From Dietzia cinnamea NBRC 102147 (lineage in GTDB: Bacteria; Actinomycetota; Actinomycetes; Mycobacteriales; Mycobacteriaceae), in NCBI RefSeq assembly GCF_001571065.1, contig NZ_BCSW01000005.1, positions 62,001-126,000 of the forward strand: a stretch of 64,000 nucleotides of DNA, given 5' to 3'. The position numbers and the translations under genes were made by a program. Shown piece after piece: positions 27,009 through 34,587 of the stretch (within the stretch, counting starts at the first letter, position 1; each line of letters begins with the position of its first letter). The notes beneath the pieces were generated by a model. That model saw only the letters and a program-made list of their open reading frames with translations. It was not told the DNA's origin and ran no database searches.

Positions 27009-28067
27009 GTGGACCTGTTCGCGTATCCGGTGTCGCTCGTCATGAAGTTCTGGCACTGGGCGCTGAGCTTCGTGGTGGACCCCGACTCGGGCGTCGCCTG
27101 GGTGGGCTCCGTGCTCCTGCTGGTGGTGACCGTGCGCCTGCTGCTCCTGCGGTCCATGTGGCGGCAGCAGTACTCCATGCGCAAGATGGCGCAGCTCGCT
27201 CCCAAGATGAAGGAGCTGCAGAACAAGTACAAGGACCGCAAGTCCCCCGAGGACCGCCAGGAGCAGGCCAAGGAGATGCAGGCCCTGTACGCCGACGCCG
27301 GGGTCAACCCCCTGGCCGGCTGCCTGCCGCTCCTCGTGCAGATCCCCGTGTTCCTGGGCCTGTACTACGTGCTGCTCAACTTCTCGCCTCCCGGCAAGTC
27401 CATCGAGGAGGCCTCGCAGATGACCAACGGGGCGTTCGGCCCCGAGCAGGTGTCGTCGTTCCTCAACGCCGAGATCTTCGGCGTGCCCCTGGCGTCCTAC
27501 ATCCGCATGCCGCAGGAGGTCATGGACTCCCTGCACCCCGGGCTGGTGCGCGAGGACATCCTCATGCTGGCCGTGCCGCTGTTCGTGCTGGCCGGCATCG
27601 CGACGTTCATCAACATGTGGAACTCCTTCCGCCGGCAGAAGGCCGCCAAGGCCGCCGAGCAGGCCGCCCTGGCCCGCGTGGACGCCGAGGAGCGCGCCGG
27701 CGGCCCGGTCGTCGACGGCGAGGTGCTCGAGGTCGACGGCGAGAAGCCCGCCGCCCCCACGCCCGCCACCACCGGGGCCGGTGGCGCGGCCGCCGGCGCC
27801 GGGCCGGACGGCAAGCCGCAGGACTTCCAATCCATGGCCGAGCAGATGACCGAGTCGATGAACCAGTCGATGAAGATCATGATGTACCTGTTCCCGTTCT
27901 TCCCGATCGTGGGCGCGTACTTCTTCAACTTCCCCATCGCGATCGGCCTCTACTGGCTCACCAACAACATCTGGACCGCCGTGCAGTCGCATATCTTCAT
28001 GGAGAAGCTGGAGAAGGAGCTGCCCATGAGCAGCCGCGAGGGCCTTCCCCCCAGCGCCTTCATGTAG
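27009..28067 (+). CDS. YidC/Oxa1-family membrane insertase, probable second copy
   Basis: 352-residue Oxa1/YidC-type insertase, which helps membrane proteins enter the lipid bilayer with or without SecYEG. Visible parts: helix at about 31-52 after PDSGVAWVG, basic cytoplasmic hairpin MAQLAPKMKELQNKYKD, the core segment GCLPLLVQIPVFLGLYYVL, two further helices (LMLAVPLFVLAGIATF and MYLFPFFPIVGAYFFN) and FPIAIGLYWLTNNIW. A Pro/Ala/Gly-rich insert of about 60 residues separates the last two helix groups. GGAG lies 8 nt before the GTG, and TAAGCT near 26949 may be the -10. The usual yidC is beside rnpA near oriC, so this is likely an additional paralogue, an inference the window cannot prove. Confidence 0.88.
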   Translation: MDLFAYPVSLVMKFWHWALSFVVDPDSGVAWVGSVLLLVVTVRLLLLRSMWRQQYSMRKMAQLAPKMKELQNKYKDRKSPEDRQEQAKEMQALYADAGVNPLAGCLPLLVQIPVFLGLYYVLLNFSPPGKSIEEASQMTNGAFGPEQVSSFLNAEIFGVPLASYIRMPQEVMDSLHPGLVREDILMLAVPLFVLAGIATFINMWNSFRRQKAAKAAEQAALARVDAEERAGGPVVDGEVLEVDGEKPAAPTPATTGAGGAAAGAGPDGKPQDFQSMAEQMTESMNQSMKIMMYLFPFFPIVGAYFFNFPIAIGLYWLTNNIWTAVQSHIFMEKLEKELPMSSREGLPPSAFM

Positions 28068-28235
28068 TCCGGCTCGAGGCTTCGCCTCTCGCGCCTCCCG
28101 CGCCGCACGCACCCCCGCGCCGCCCGCATTCCACGCCTCCCCGCTCCCCGCGCCGCCCGCACCCCGCGCTTCCCCGCACCCCGCGCCGCCCGCACCCCGA
28201 GCCCCGCGATTGGATGTACTCAGCGCGGAAATGGA

Positions 28236-28279
28236 CGTAACCATCCAGGCGATTTCGCCGAAAACCCGTGATGGTTACG
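28236..28279. repeat. Perfect 10-bp inverted repeat with nested hairpin
   Basis: CGTAACCATC (28236-28245) pairs with GATGGTTACG (28270-28279) around 24 nt; inside, GGCG-ATTT-CGCC (28248-28259) can form its own hairpin. GC content falls locally, in contrast to the flanks. It could be an operator or a transcript structure. Confidence 0.6.
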
Positions 28280-28292
28280 ACCAGAATCGGCC

Positions 28293-28322
28293 AGGGCGAG
28301 GGCGAGGGCGAGGGCGAGGGCG
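28293..28322. repeat. Hexanucleotide microsatellite AGGGCG x5
   Basis: Five exact tandem copies of AGGGCG. They are not in a recognised gene and lie 100 bp upstream of the ABC-F promoter. Confidence 0.9.
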
Positions 28323-28420
28323 TCAGCCCTGGCGACGCCGAGCGCAGCGCGCCGAAGCCGAGCCGACGGCGGGTGCGAGGGAGACCGAGGCCGCTCCACG
28401 ACGAACACCCCTCCGAACCA

Positions 28421-28449
28421 TTGCCACTGTCGCGCAGCGGGCGTAGTCT
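28421..28449 (+). promoter_or_regulatory. Promoter of the ABC-F gene
   Basis: TTGCCA (28421-28426), 17-bp spacer, TAGTCT (28444-28449). The predicted start near 28456 gives an unusually long leader of about 140 nt before the ABC-F ATG. Confidence 0.6.
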
Positions 28450-28544
28450 GCTCGGCGTACGTCGGCAGCTGCACGGCGCGACCCCGGGAGACCGGCGCCG
28501 CGAGGGGCACGGCCGAGAACCCGAGACGAGGAGACCCGAGGACA

Positions 28545-28562
28545 GTGCTCGACCCCAGGTGA
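28545..28562 (+). other. Candidate 5-codon upstream ORF in the ABC-F leader
   Basis: GTG-CTC-GAC-CCC-AGG-TGA (VLDPR) follows GAGGA 2 nt before the GTG. Short leader ORFs control several ABC-F antibiotic-resistance genes by ribosome stalling; whether this one is translated is inference. Confidence 0.3.
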
Positions 28563-28596
28563 GACCCGGCCCATCCGCCACCTCCCTGGAGCACGC

Positions 28597-30243
28597 ATGT
28601 CATCCCTCGTCCTGTCGGACGTCGCGTACGCGTTTCCCGACGACACCCCGCTCTTCGACGGCCTCGACCTGAATCTCGGTCCCGGCCTCACCTCACTCGT
28701 CGGCCGCAACGGCGCGGGCAAGAGCACCCTGCTGCGCCTCATCGCCGGCGAGCTGCGCCCGACTCGCGGATCGATCAGCATCGGAGGCGAGCCCGCCCTG
28801 CCGCCCACCGTCGCCTACCTCCCGCAGTTGCTCGCCGACGCGCCCGCGGAACGCACCCTCGCCGACGAGCTCGGCGTGGGCGGGAAGCTGGCGGCGTTGG
28901 CGCGGATCGAGGCGGGGGAGGGGGACGACGACGACTTCGCCCGCCTCGCCGACGACTGGTCGATCGCCGAGCGGACGGGCGCGCTGCTCGCCGAGTTGGG
29001 CCTGCCCACGGACCTGGGCAGGTCGGTGCTCGCGCTGTCCGGCGGGGAACGCACGCTCGCCGCGCTGGCAGGTCGGCTCCTCGGGCAGCCGCGGGTGCTC
29101 CTGCTCGACGAGCCCACCAACAATCTGGACTCGCGGGCGCGAGCGCGGCTGTTCGCGTCGATCGACCGGTTCGTCGCCGGCGGGCAACGCATCGCGCTCG
29201 TGGTGAGTCACGACCTGGGCCTGCTCGAGCGGGCCGGGACGACCGTCGAGATGCGGGCCGGCCGATGCCGGGTGTTCGGTGGGCCGTACTCGCACTACCG
29301 CGAGGTGATCGGGTCCGAGCAGGCCGCCGCGCTGCAGAGTCTGACCGGGGCGCGCAACGAACTACGCGCACAGAAGCGGGACAAGGTCGAGGCGCAGGTC
29401 GTGCTGGCGCGGCGCGAGCGGTACGGCCGGAAGATGGAGGCGAACAAGCGCGAGCCCAAGGTCGTCATGGGGATGCGCAAGCGGCAGGCCCAGGAGTCGG
29501 CGGCACGCTACAGGGCCACGCACGCGAAGGGCGTGGAGCAGGCGCAGGAGCGGATGCGCGAGGCCGACGCCGCCGTGCGACGCGAGGAGTTGTTGCGCGT
29601 CGACCTGCCCGATCCCGGGCTCCCCGCGGGCCGGGTCGTGCTGGACGCCGACGATCCGGTCGCCGGCCGGATCCACCTCGTCGGCCCGGCGCGGGTACGA
29701 CTGGCCGGTCCGAACGGCAGTGGAAAGACCACTCTGCTGCGGCGCCTGTTCGGCGAGGGCGTCGCGGGGCCGGGGTCGCGCGGGACCGGCCGCACGCGGG
29801 GAGCGGAGGTGGCGAGCGGAGCCAACCGGGGCGACGACGACAACGCCGCCCTCGTCCCGTGGGCCCTGCTGCCGCAGGATCTTCGCGTCGAGCATCCGGA
29901 GTGGTCGGTCGTCGACGCGATCCGTGCCGTCCGCCCCGAGGCGCCGGCGGAGGAGGCGCATGCCCACGCGGCGCGGCTGCTCTTCATCGGCGACGCGGGC
30001 CTGCGCGGACTCGGTGAACTCTCCGGAGGCGAGCGCCTTCGAGCGGCGCTCGCGGCGAGGTTGTTCGCCCGGCCGGTCCCGCAGCTGCTGGTGCTGGACG
30101 AGCCGACCAACAACCTCGACCTGGACGGGGTGCAGGAGCTGGCCGATGCCCTCTCGGGGTGGCGGGGCGCGTTGCTGCTGGTGAGCCACGACGACGGCTT
30201 CTGCGACCGCGTGGGGATGGACGACGTGATCGCCCTGAGCTGA
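28597..30243 (+). CDS. ABC-F family ATPase
   Basis: 548-residue soluble protein with two ABC domains and no transmembrane helices. Domain 1 has Walker A GRNGAGKST, signature LALSGGERTLAAL and Walker B LLLDEPTNN; domain 2 has GPNGSGKTT, ELSGGERLRAAL and LVLDEPTNNL. They are joined by a long basic linker (about 235-325: EVIGSEQAAALQS, MEANKREPKVVMGMRKRQ) that would reach the ribosomal P/E site. ABC-F proteins act on ribosomes either as translation factors or antibiotic protectors; the divergent linker and long leader favour the latter, but this is not certain. GGAG precedes the ATG by 6 nt. Confidence 0.93.
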   Translation: MSSLVLSDVAYAFPDDTPLFDGLDLNLGPGLTSLVGRNGAGKSTLLRLIAGELRPTRGSISIGGEPALPPTVAYLPQLLADAPAERTLADELGVGGKLAALARIEAGEGDDDDFARLADDWSIAERTGALLAELGLPTDLGRSVLALSGGERTLAALAGRLLGQPRVLLLDEPTNNLDSRARARLFASIDRFVAGGQRIALVVSHDLGLLERAGTTVEMRAGRCRVFGGPYSHYREVIGSEQAAALQSLTGARNELRAQKRDKVEAQVVLARRERYGRKMEANKREPKVVMGMRKRQAQESAARYRATHAKGVEQAQERMREADAAVRREELLRVDLPDPGLPAGRVVLDADDPVAGRIHLVGPARVRLAGPNGSGKTTLLRRLFGEGVAGPGSRGTGRTRGAEVASGANRGDDDNAALVPWALLPQDLRVEHPEWSVVDAIRAVRPEAPAEEAHAHAARLLFIGDAGLRGLGELSGGERLRAALAARLFARPVPQLLVLDEPTNNLDLDGVQELADALSGWRGALLLVSHDDGFCDRVGMDDVIALS

Positions 30244-30296
30244 GTCGCGACCTGCCCGGGCACGGCGCGAACCGACCGCCCACGCCGGCCCCTTCA

Positions 30297-30356
30297 TCGA
30301 GAAGACAGTTTCGCGCACCCTCCTCTCGGCGGATGTGTGCGAAACCGTCTTCTCGA
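30297..30356. repeat. Convergent-end palindromic repeat, copy 2 of 3
   Basis: TCGAGAAGACAGTTTCGCGC... (30297-30317) pairs with the arm at 30336-30356 at 19 of 21 positions; the 18-nt loop holds CTCTCGGCGGATG. It lies between the convergent ends of the ABC-F and ferritin genes and is the best-paired copy. Confidence 0.9.
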
Positions 30357-30393
30357 CTGCGCTCGACGGCGCCGGCCGCGCCGCGGGCGTGCG

Positions 30394-30930
30394 TCAGACC
30401 GCGCCGCCGGCCACCGACGGCGGGGTGCCGGTGTTGGTGGAGGCGTCGTTCTCGCGGGCGAGGTACTCCTCGATGCGGAACCAGTCGTCGGCCGCGCGCT
30501 CGGCGATGGTGACGAGCGTGTTCATGTTGGCGACCTCCTCGACCTGCTCGCGCAGGAACCACAGCATGAACTGCTCGCCGAGAGGGTCGGACTCGGCGCG
30601 GGCGGCCTGGAACATGTCCTCGATCTGCCGCGTCACCTGCTTCTCCTGTTCGAGCGCGAGGCGCAGCGCGTCGGCGGGGCCGCTGAACCGGGCCTCCGGG
30701 GCGGGGACGGCGGGGATCGTGACGGGGATGTCGCGGTCGAGCATGTACTGGACCATCATCATCGCGTGGTTCCGCTCACCGAGGCTGTGCGAGTAGAAGC
30801 GCCCGGCGAGCTGCGGCAGGTCCTGCGCGTCCGCCCACACTGCGATCGCGACGTACTGCTGGCTGGCGGCGAACTCGTGACCGACCTGAGCGGAGAGGAG
30901 ATCGACGAAGGTGTTCTTGTTCCTGGCCAT
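30394..30930 (-). CDS. Ferritin (BfrB-like)
   Basis: 178-residue non-haem ferritin storing iron as a ferric mineral in a 24-mer. Ferroxidase-site residues are visible: Glu in QVGHEFAASQQYVA, Glu and His in LGERNHAMMM, and Glu in REQVEEVANM. The C-terminal tail (ASTNTGTPPSVAGGAV) is disordered, like the tail of M. tuberculosis BfrB. AAGGGG precedes the ATG at 30930 by about 7 nt, TAGTCT lies further upstream on the minus strand, and an IdeR-type iron box is at 30986-31004. In mycobacteria IdeR with iron activates bfrB from such upstream boxes, so iron-dependent activation is likely here. Confidence 0.93.
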   Translation of the reverse strand: MARNKNTFVDLLSAQVGHEFAASQQYVAIAVWADAQDLPQLAGRFYSHSLGERNHAMMMVQYMLDRDIPVTIPAVPAPEARFSGPADALRLALEQEKQVTRQIEDMFQAARAESDPLGEQFMLWFLREQVEEVANMNTLVTIAERAADDWFRIEEYLARENDASTNTGTPPSVAGGAV

Positions 30931-30985
30931 GGCGGGCCCCTTTCAGTAGGGGGCCAGACTATGGCGAACGCCGACGTTTTACCAG

Positions 30986-31004
30986 GTCAGATAGCCTAAC
31001 CTGC
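30986..31004 (-). promoter_or_regulatory. IdeR/DtxR-type iron box upstream of ferritin
   Basis: The minus strand reads GCAGGTTAGGCTATCTGAC, matching the 19-bp consensus TTAGGTTAGGCTAACCTAA at 14 positions including the contiguous core AGGTTAGGCTA. It lies 56 bp upstream of the ferritin ATG, outside the -10, as expected for activation. The SDR gene on the other side ends at 31035 and is transcribed away. Confidence 0.72.
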
Positions 31005-31034
31005 CTTTCGATTGGACAGGCTCACCTACTGATG

Positions 31035-31811
31035 TCAGCTCCGGTGCGCGCGCGTCGCGGAGTGCTGGTCGCGGGGCTTCACCACGATCTGGTCCAGGTT
31101 GACGTGCGAGGGCCTGCTGGCCACGAAGCCGACGATCTCCGCCACATCCTGCGCGACCATCGGGGTCAGCCCACGGTAGACGGCGGCCGCCTTGTCGTCG
31201 TCGCCGTCGAATCGCACGCGCGAGAATTCGGTCTCGACCATGCCGGGCGCGATCTCGGTGAACCGCACCGGCTGGCCGAGGTGCTCGCCGCGGAGGGTGC
31301 GGTGCAGGACGGCCTGCGCGTGCTTGGCGGACGTGTAGCCGGAGCCGTTGTCGTAGGCCTCGATCGCGGCGATCGAGGTGATGGTGATGACAAGCCCGTC
31401 GCCCGTCTCGACCAGCACCGGCATGAGTCCGCGCACCATGCGCAGCGTGCCGAGGACGTTGGTCTCCCACATCCAACGCCACTGATCCTCGTCGGCGTCC
31501 ATCACGCTGGTCGTGCCCTTGGCGCCGCCGGCGTTGTTGACCAGCACGTGCAGCCGGGGGACGGCCGCGCAGAACGCCTCGCACGAGTCCGCGTCGGTCA
31601 CGTCGAGCGGCATGGCCGTGCCCCCGATCTCGTCCGCCAGCGCCTGCAGCCGCTCGACGCGCCGCGCGCCGATCACCACGTGGAAGCCCATCCGCGCCAG
31701 CTCGCGCGCGGTCGCCTCCCCGATCCCGGACGACGCCCCGGTCACCACGGCGACGCGGGTCTCGGCGGGCAGGGCGGACAGGCGGTCGCGGGCGGCGGAG
31801 TGCTCGGTCAT
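31035..31811 (-). CDS. Short-chain dehydrogenase/reductase
   Basis: 258-residue classical SDR using NAD(P)H. Cofactor motif VVTGASSGIGEATA, then LDVTD, LVNNAGGA, catalytic Ser in ITITSIAA and Tyr/Lys in SGYTSAKHA. It corresponds to Rv0484c; sequences like this are often annotated as serine 3-dehydrogenase (YdfG-like), but the substrate is not evident. TACCCT 7 nt before the ATG at 31811 indicates a leaderless mRNA. The C-terminus runs close to the ferritin promoter region. Confidence 0.92.
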   Translation of the reverse strand: MTEHSAARDRLSALPAETRVAVVTGASSGIGEATARELARMGFHVVIGARRVERLQALADEIGGTAMPLDVTDADSCEAFCAAVPRLHVLVNNAGGAKGTTSVMDADEDQWRWMWETNVLGTLRMVRGLMPVLVETGDGLVITITSIAAIEAYDNGSGYTSAKHAQAVLHRTLRGEHLGQPVRFTEIAPGMVETEFSRVRFDGDDDKAAAVYRGLTPMVAQDVAEIVGFVASRPSHVNLDQIVVKPRDQHSATRAHRS

Positions 31812-31818
31812 AGCTTAG

Positions 31819-31824
31819 AGGGTA
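31819..31824 (-). promoter_or_regulatory. -10 element of SDR gene
   Basis: Minus-strand TACCCT followed by the 7-nt spacer CTAAGCT and ATG at 31811. Confidence 0.55.
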
Positions 31825-32021
31825 AGGGGCGACGGCCGGGTGGGGCGATGGTTGCGGCGGTCGGGGGCGACGACGGTCCCGGGCGGGAGACGAGGCGGCG
31901 AGGGAGGATTCGCGCGAGAGAAGCGGCGCGGGAGAAGTGGCGCGTGGGATATGACGACGGCGACCCCGCTGCCGCCTGGAGGTGGGCGACACCGGGTCGT
32001 GCGCGTGCGCGGCCTGCCGAC

Positions 32022-32474
32022 TCAGCCGCGACGCAGGCCGGGGAGCATCCCGATCAGTCCGCGGACCGTGCCGCGGGCGATGTCGGCGGTGGAGAAGTAG
32101 TCCTGCCACCCGCAGACCAGACCGCCACGGACCTCGAGGCGCCCGCACACCCAGAAGTCGCAGCGGAACGGGCCGACGCCCAGCGTGTCCGTGCGCTCGG
32201 TCAGAACGACGTGGGGGGAGCGGGGATCGGTGGGGTCCGAGGGGGCGGACACCGCGAGGTGGTGGGTCTGCACCCCGAAGTGCATGCTGCGGTGCATCGC
32301 GGCGATCGCGCTGACGACGGCCCGCTTTCCCCGCATCGTCGGTAGGCCGATGTTCGCCCACCACACGTCGTCGGAGACCAGTTCGGCCGCGGCGGAGGTC
32401 GAGCCGGAGGCGAGGGCGTCGAAGAACACCCGGACGACGACGTCGGGGTCCGTTTGCGTGGTGGTGACAGCCAT
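32022..32474 (-). CDS. Limonene-1,2-epoxide hydrolase / SnoaL-like family protein
   Basis: 150-residue cone-fold protein. The segment VVLTERTDTLGVGPFRCDFW followed by GRLEVRGGLVCGWQDYF resembles the catalytic Asp/Arg/Asp region of limonene-epoxide hydrolases, a family with a mycobacterial member (Rv2740/EphG) active on sterol or fatty epoxides. MAVTTTQTDPDVVVRVFFDAL is the typical start. Start ATG at 32474 is supported by TATCGT 6 nt upstream. It lies upstream of the SDR on the same strand with a 210-bp gap, so separate transcription is likely. Substrate unknown. Confidence 0.8.
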   Translation of the reverse strand: MAVTTTQTDPDVVVRVFFDALASGSTSAAAELVSDDVWWANIGLPTMRGKRAVVSAIAAMHRSMHFGVQTHHLAVSAPSDPTDPRSPHVVLTERTDTLGVGPFRCDFWVCGRLEVRGGLVCGWQDYFSTADIARGTVRGLIGMLPGLRRG

Positions 32475-32480
32475 TGGCCC

Positions 32481-32486
32481 ACGATA
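32481..32486 (-). promoter_or_regulatory. -10 element of epoxide-hydrolase-like gene
   Basis: Minus-strand TATCGT with 6-nt spacer to ATG 32474; no Shine-Dalgarno. Confidence 0.45.
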
Positions 32487-32725
32487 GTCGCAACCGTCGG
32501 TTCCGGGGCGCGCAACGGCACGGTCAGCGACCCACCTGCTCCGGACCCGCTCCAGACTTACGCGTCCGGTCTGGTCCATTCCGGGCGCGTAACCCCGCCG
32601 GGGCGAGCAAGCCGAGCGAGCAGATTCCACGCGCAGGCCAAACGGGGCGCGTGGGTCGAGGCGGGACTGGTCGCGTGGGGGCGCATGGCCGCGACCGGCC
32701 GTGCGGATGCGGAACTGCTGGCACG

Positions 32726-33589
32726 ATGACCGACATGACCTCAGCCAGCACCCCCTCGTCCACCCAGACCGTCGCCTCCACCGTCTCGTCGGACGGCGCC
32801 GCCATCGCCTACCGCGTGCTCGGCGACCCCGCTGCGCGCCCGCTCGTGCTGATCCACGGCTGGGCCCAGTCGAGCGCCTGCTGGGGGCCCGAGCTGCTGG
32901 CCGAACTGGCGACCCGATTCCGGGTGGTGCCGATGGACCTGCGCGGCCACGGACACTCCGACGTCGCCGAGGCGGGCTACGACTCGGCCGCCCAGTGGGC
33001 CGACGACGTGGAGGCGGTCCTCGACGCCGCCGGCATCGGCGAGGGGGCCGGGGCGATCCTGCTGGGCTGGTCGTACGGCGGGATCGTGGTCTCCGACTAC
33101 CTGGCCGCGCGCGGCGAGGACCGGGTGGCCGGGATCGTGCTCTGCGGCGCCGTGACCTCGGTCTCCCGCTCCGCCGGCGGCGCGATCGGACCGGCGATGA
33201 TCGAGGTGACGTCGAACGGCGCGTTCGACGAGGACCCCCGAAAGGCCGTGGCCGCCCTGGCGAGCTTCGGCAGCGCCATGATGCGCGGCGGCGACGGCAC
33301 CAGCGGCCAGCGGATCTTCGGACTGTCGCTCGCCACCCCGCCGGCGGTCCGCCAGAAGTTGCTCACCCGGCGTGTGGACAACGACGAGACCCTGCGCGGC
33401 CTGGGCATCCCCGCGCTGGTGATCCACGGTGAGCACGACGGCGTGGTGCTGCCGTCCGCCGGTCAGGCCAACGCCGAGATGATCCCCGGCGGCCGTTACG
33501 TGGGCTTTGCCGAATCCGCCCACGCGCCCTTTCTCGAGGAGACGTCGAAGTTCCTCGCCGAGCTCGACTCCTTCACCGCCGGACTCTGA
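32726..33589 (+). CDS. Alpha/beta-hydrolase fold protein
   Basis: 287 residues. Oxyanion region VLIHGWAQSSACW, nucleophile elbow LGWSYGGIV, acid in HGEHDGVVLPS and histidine in AESAHAPFLEE form a complete triad. The sequence resembles non-haem haloperoxidase/pimeloyl-ester esterase-type hydrolases; substrate not assignable. The ATG at 32726 (MTDMTSAS) is the likely start; a second ATG at 32735 is possible. A longer open frame upstream has biased composition and overlaps the divergent promoter region, so it is not included. A 13-nt repeat duplicates the stop codon region. Confidence 0.88.
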   Translation: MTDMTSASTPSSTQTVASTVSSDGAAIAYRVLGDPAARPLVLIHGWAQSSACWGPELLAELATRFRVVPMDLRGHGHSDVAEAGYDSAAQWADDVEAVLDAAGIGEGAGAILLGWSYGGIVVSDYLAARGEDRVAGIVLCGAVTSVSRSAGGAIGPAMIEVTSNGAFDEDPRKAVAALASFGSAMMRGGDGTSGQRIFGLSLATPPAVRQKLLTRRVDNDETLRGLGIPALVIHGEHDGVVLPSAGQANAEMIPGGRYVGFAESAHAPFLEETSKFLAELDSFTAGL

Positions 33590-33617
33590 CGCATGACTCT
33601 GACGCATGACTCTGACG
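33582..33617 (+). repeat. 13-nt tandem repeat spanning the hydrolase stop codon
   Basis: GACTCTGACGCAT occurs at 33582-33594 and 33595-33607, with a partial third copy to 33617. The TGA stop is inside each unit. Confidence 0.85.
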
Positions 33618-33627
33618 CCGGGACGGG

Positions 33628-34425
33628 TCAGCCGGCGTTGTTGACCTTCTCGACCTGCTTGGTCAGGAGGTCCGCCAGCTCCGCCTCGGCGTCGGGGCCG
33701 ATTTCGCCCCCGCTGTCCGGGGCCGTCATGGCGCCGGCGAGGACCTTCACGCCGCGGACCTCGGTCAGGTAGACGATGTTCGTCATGCGCCCACCCTCAC
33801 CGAGTGCCTCGACCTGCGTGTCCGAGGTCCGTGCGAGCACCTCGTCGGCGCCCTCGATCTCCGGGGCGTCGACCTCGGCCGAGGTGCCGGTGATCCCCAG
33901 GGCCTGACCGGAGAACCGCACCTCGGCGCAGTTCTCCCAGTTGGTCTTGTACTCGTCGAACGACACGCCGGTCCGCAGCACCTGCACGGTGAACATGGCC
34001 GAGCCGTCCTCGCCACCACCCATGAGCGCAGCCAGACCACCGTCGGAGACGTCACCGGCGAGGGTGGCGTTCATGTCGGCGGCGTCGGCGCACTCCGGCG
34101 GATCGGCCTCGAGCTCCATGCCCTCGGGCATCTCGAGCCCCGCGCCCGCCTGCGCCAACAACGCGGGGTCGGCCGCCTGCATCGGCATGGGCCCCGCCTC
34201 CTCCGGCGTCAGCAGCAGGTCCTGCGGCGAAGCGTCGGTGGGCTCGTCGCTTGCGTCATCCATGGCCCCGGACACCGCGTCACCGGCCTCGTCCACCGCC
34301 GACGCCGCCGAAGCACCAGCGTCCGAGGCAGCCGATTCGGCCTGCTCACCGGCGTCGGAGGAACACGATGCCGCGCTGACGGCGGCCCCCAGGGCGAGTG
34401 CGATACCGAGCCGACGAATGCTCAT
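33628..34425 (-). CDS. Secreted lipoprotein, 265 residues, paralogue of the 4194 lipoprotein
   Basis: N-terminal signal MSIRRLGIALALGAAVSAASC with a predicted lipidated Cys21 (the AASC lipobox is weaker than usual), followed by an Ala/Ser/Asp-rich linker to about residue 65. The folded domain contains PPECADAADMNATL, NWENCAEVRF (paired cysteines), APEIEGADEV and the end KQVEKVNNAG. These features align by eye with the lipoprotein at 4194 (PEIAGAEGF, MEKLVNAE). GGAGG lies 5 nt upstream of ATG 34425. It converges on the alpha/beta-hydrolase gene and is divergent from mshA. Function unknown; surface sensor or ligand-binding role is inference. Confidence 0.82.
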   Translation of the reverse strand: MSIRRLGIALALGAAVSAASCSSDAGEQAESAASDAGASAASAVDEAGDAVSGAMDDASDEPTDASPQDLLLTPEEAGPMPMQAADPALLAQAGAGLEMPEGMELEADPPECADAADMNATLAGDVSDGGLAALMGGGEDGSAMFTVQVLRTGVSFDEYKTNWENCAEVRFSGQALGITGTSAEVDAPEIEGADEVLARTSDTQVEALGEGGRMTNIVYLTEVRGVKVLAGAMTAPDSGGEIGPDAEAELADLLTKQVEKVNNAG

Positions 34426-34587
34426 GATTTCCTCCGCGTGTGGTGGCTGTTGATAACGGCTGCGCCAGACGCTATACCGACGCACCCGTCGAGGGGTATG
34501 CCAACCCGCCGGGGGAGTGGATGCCCGCCTCGTCGTCGTCGATAAATCCCGGGAGGGCTGCGCACCACCGCTGTGTCCCGGCTCAGT

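Larger units (their letters stand above)
28068..28420. other. Repeat-rich intergenic region between yidC-like and ABC-F genes
   Basis: No supportable gene. Immediately after the yidC-like stop is a GAGGC-TTC-GCCTC hairpin (about 28077-28089). About 28100-28205 is an extremely C-rich stretch of imperfect CGCGCCGCCCGCACCC units. A lower-GC dyad follows at 28236-28279, then five AGGGCG hexamers at 28293-28322. Confidence 0.6.

Noticed and set aside
28293-28322. AGGGCG tandem repeat considered as CRISPR-like
   Set aside because: Unit is 6 nt with no spacers; a simple microsatellite.
28060-28581. Open frames on both strands between the yidC-like and ABC-F genes
   Set aside because: They read through microsatellite and C-rich repeats and have no plausible start signals.
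32474-32725. N-terminal extension of the alpha/beta hydrolase
   Set aside because: The open stretch is Arg/Pro-rich, overlaps the divergent promoter of the epoxide-hydrolase-like gene, and lies outside the fold.
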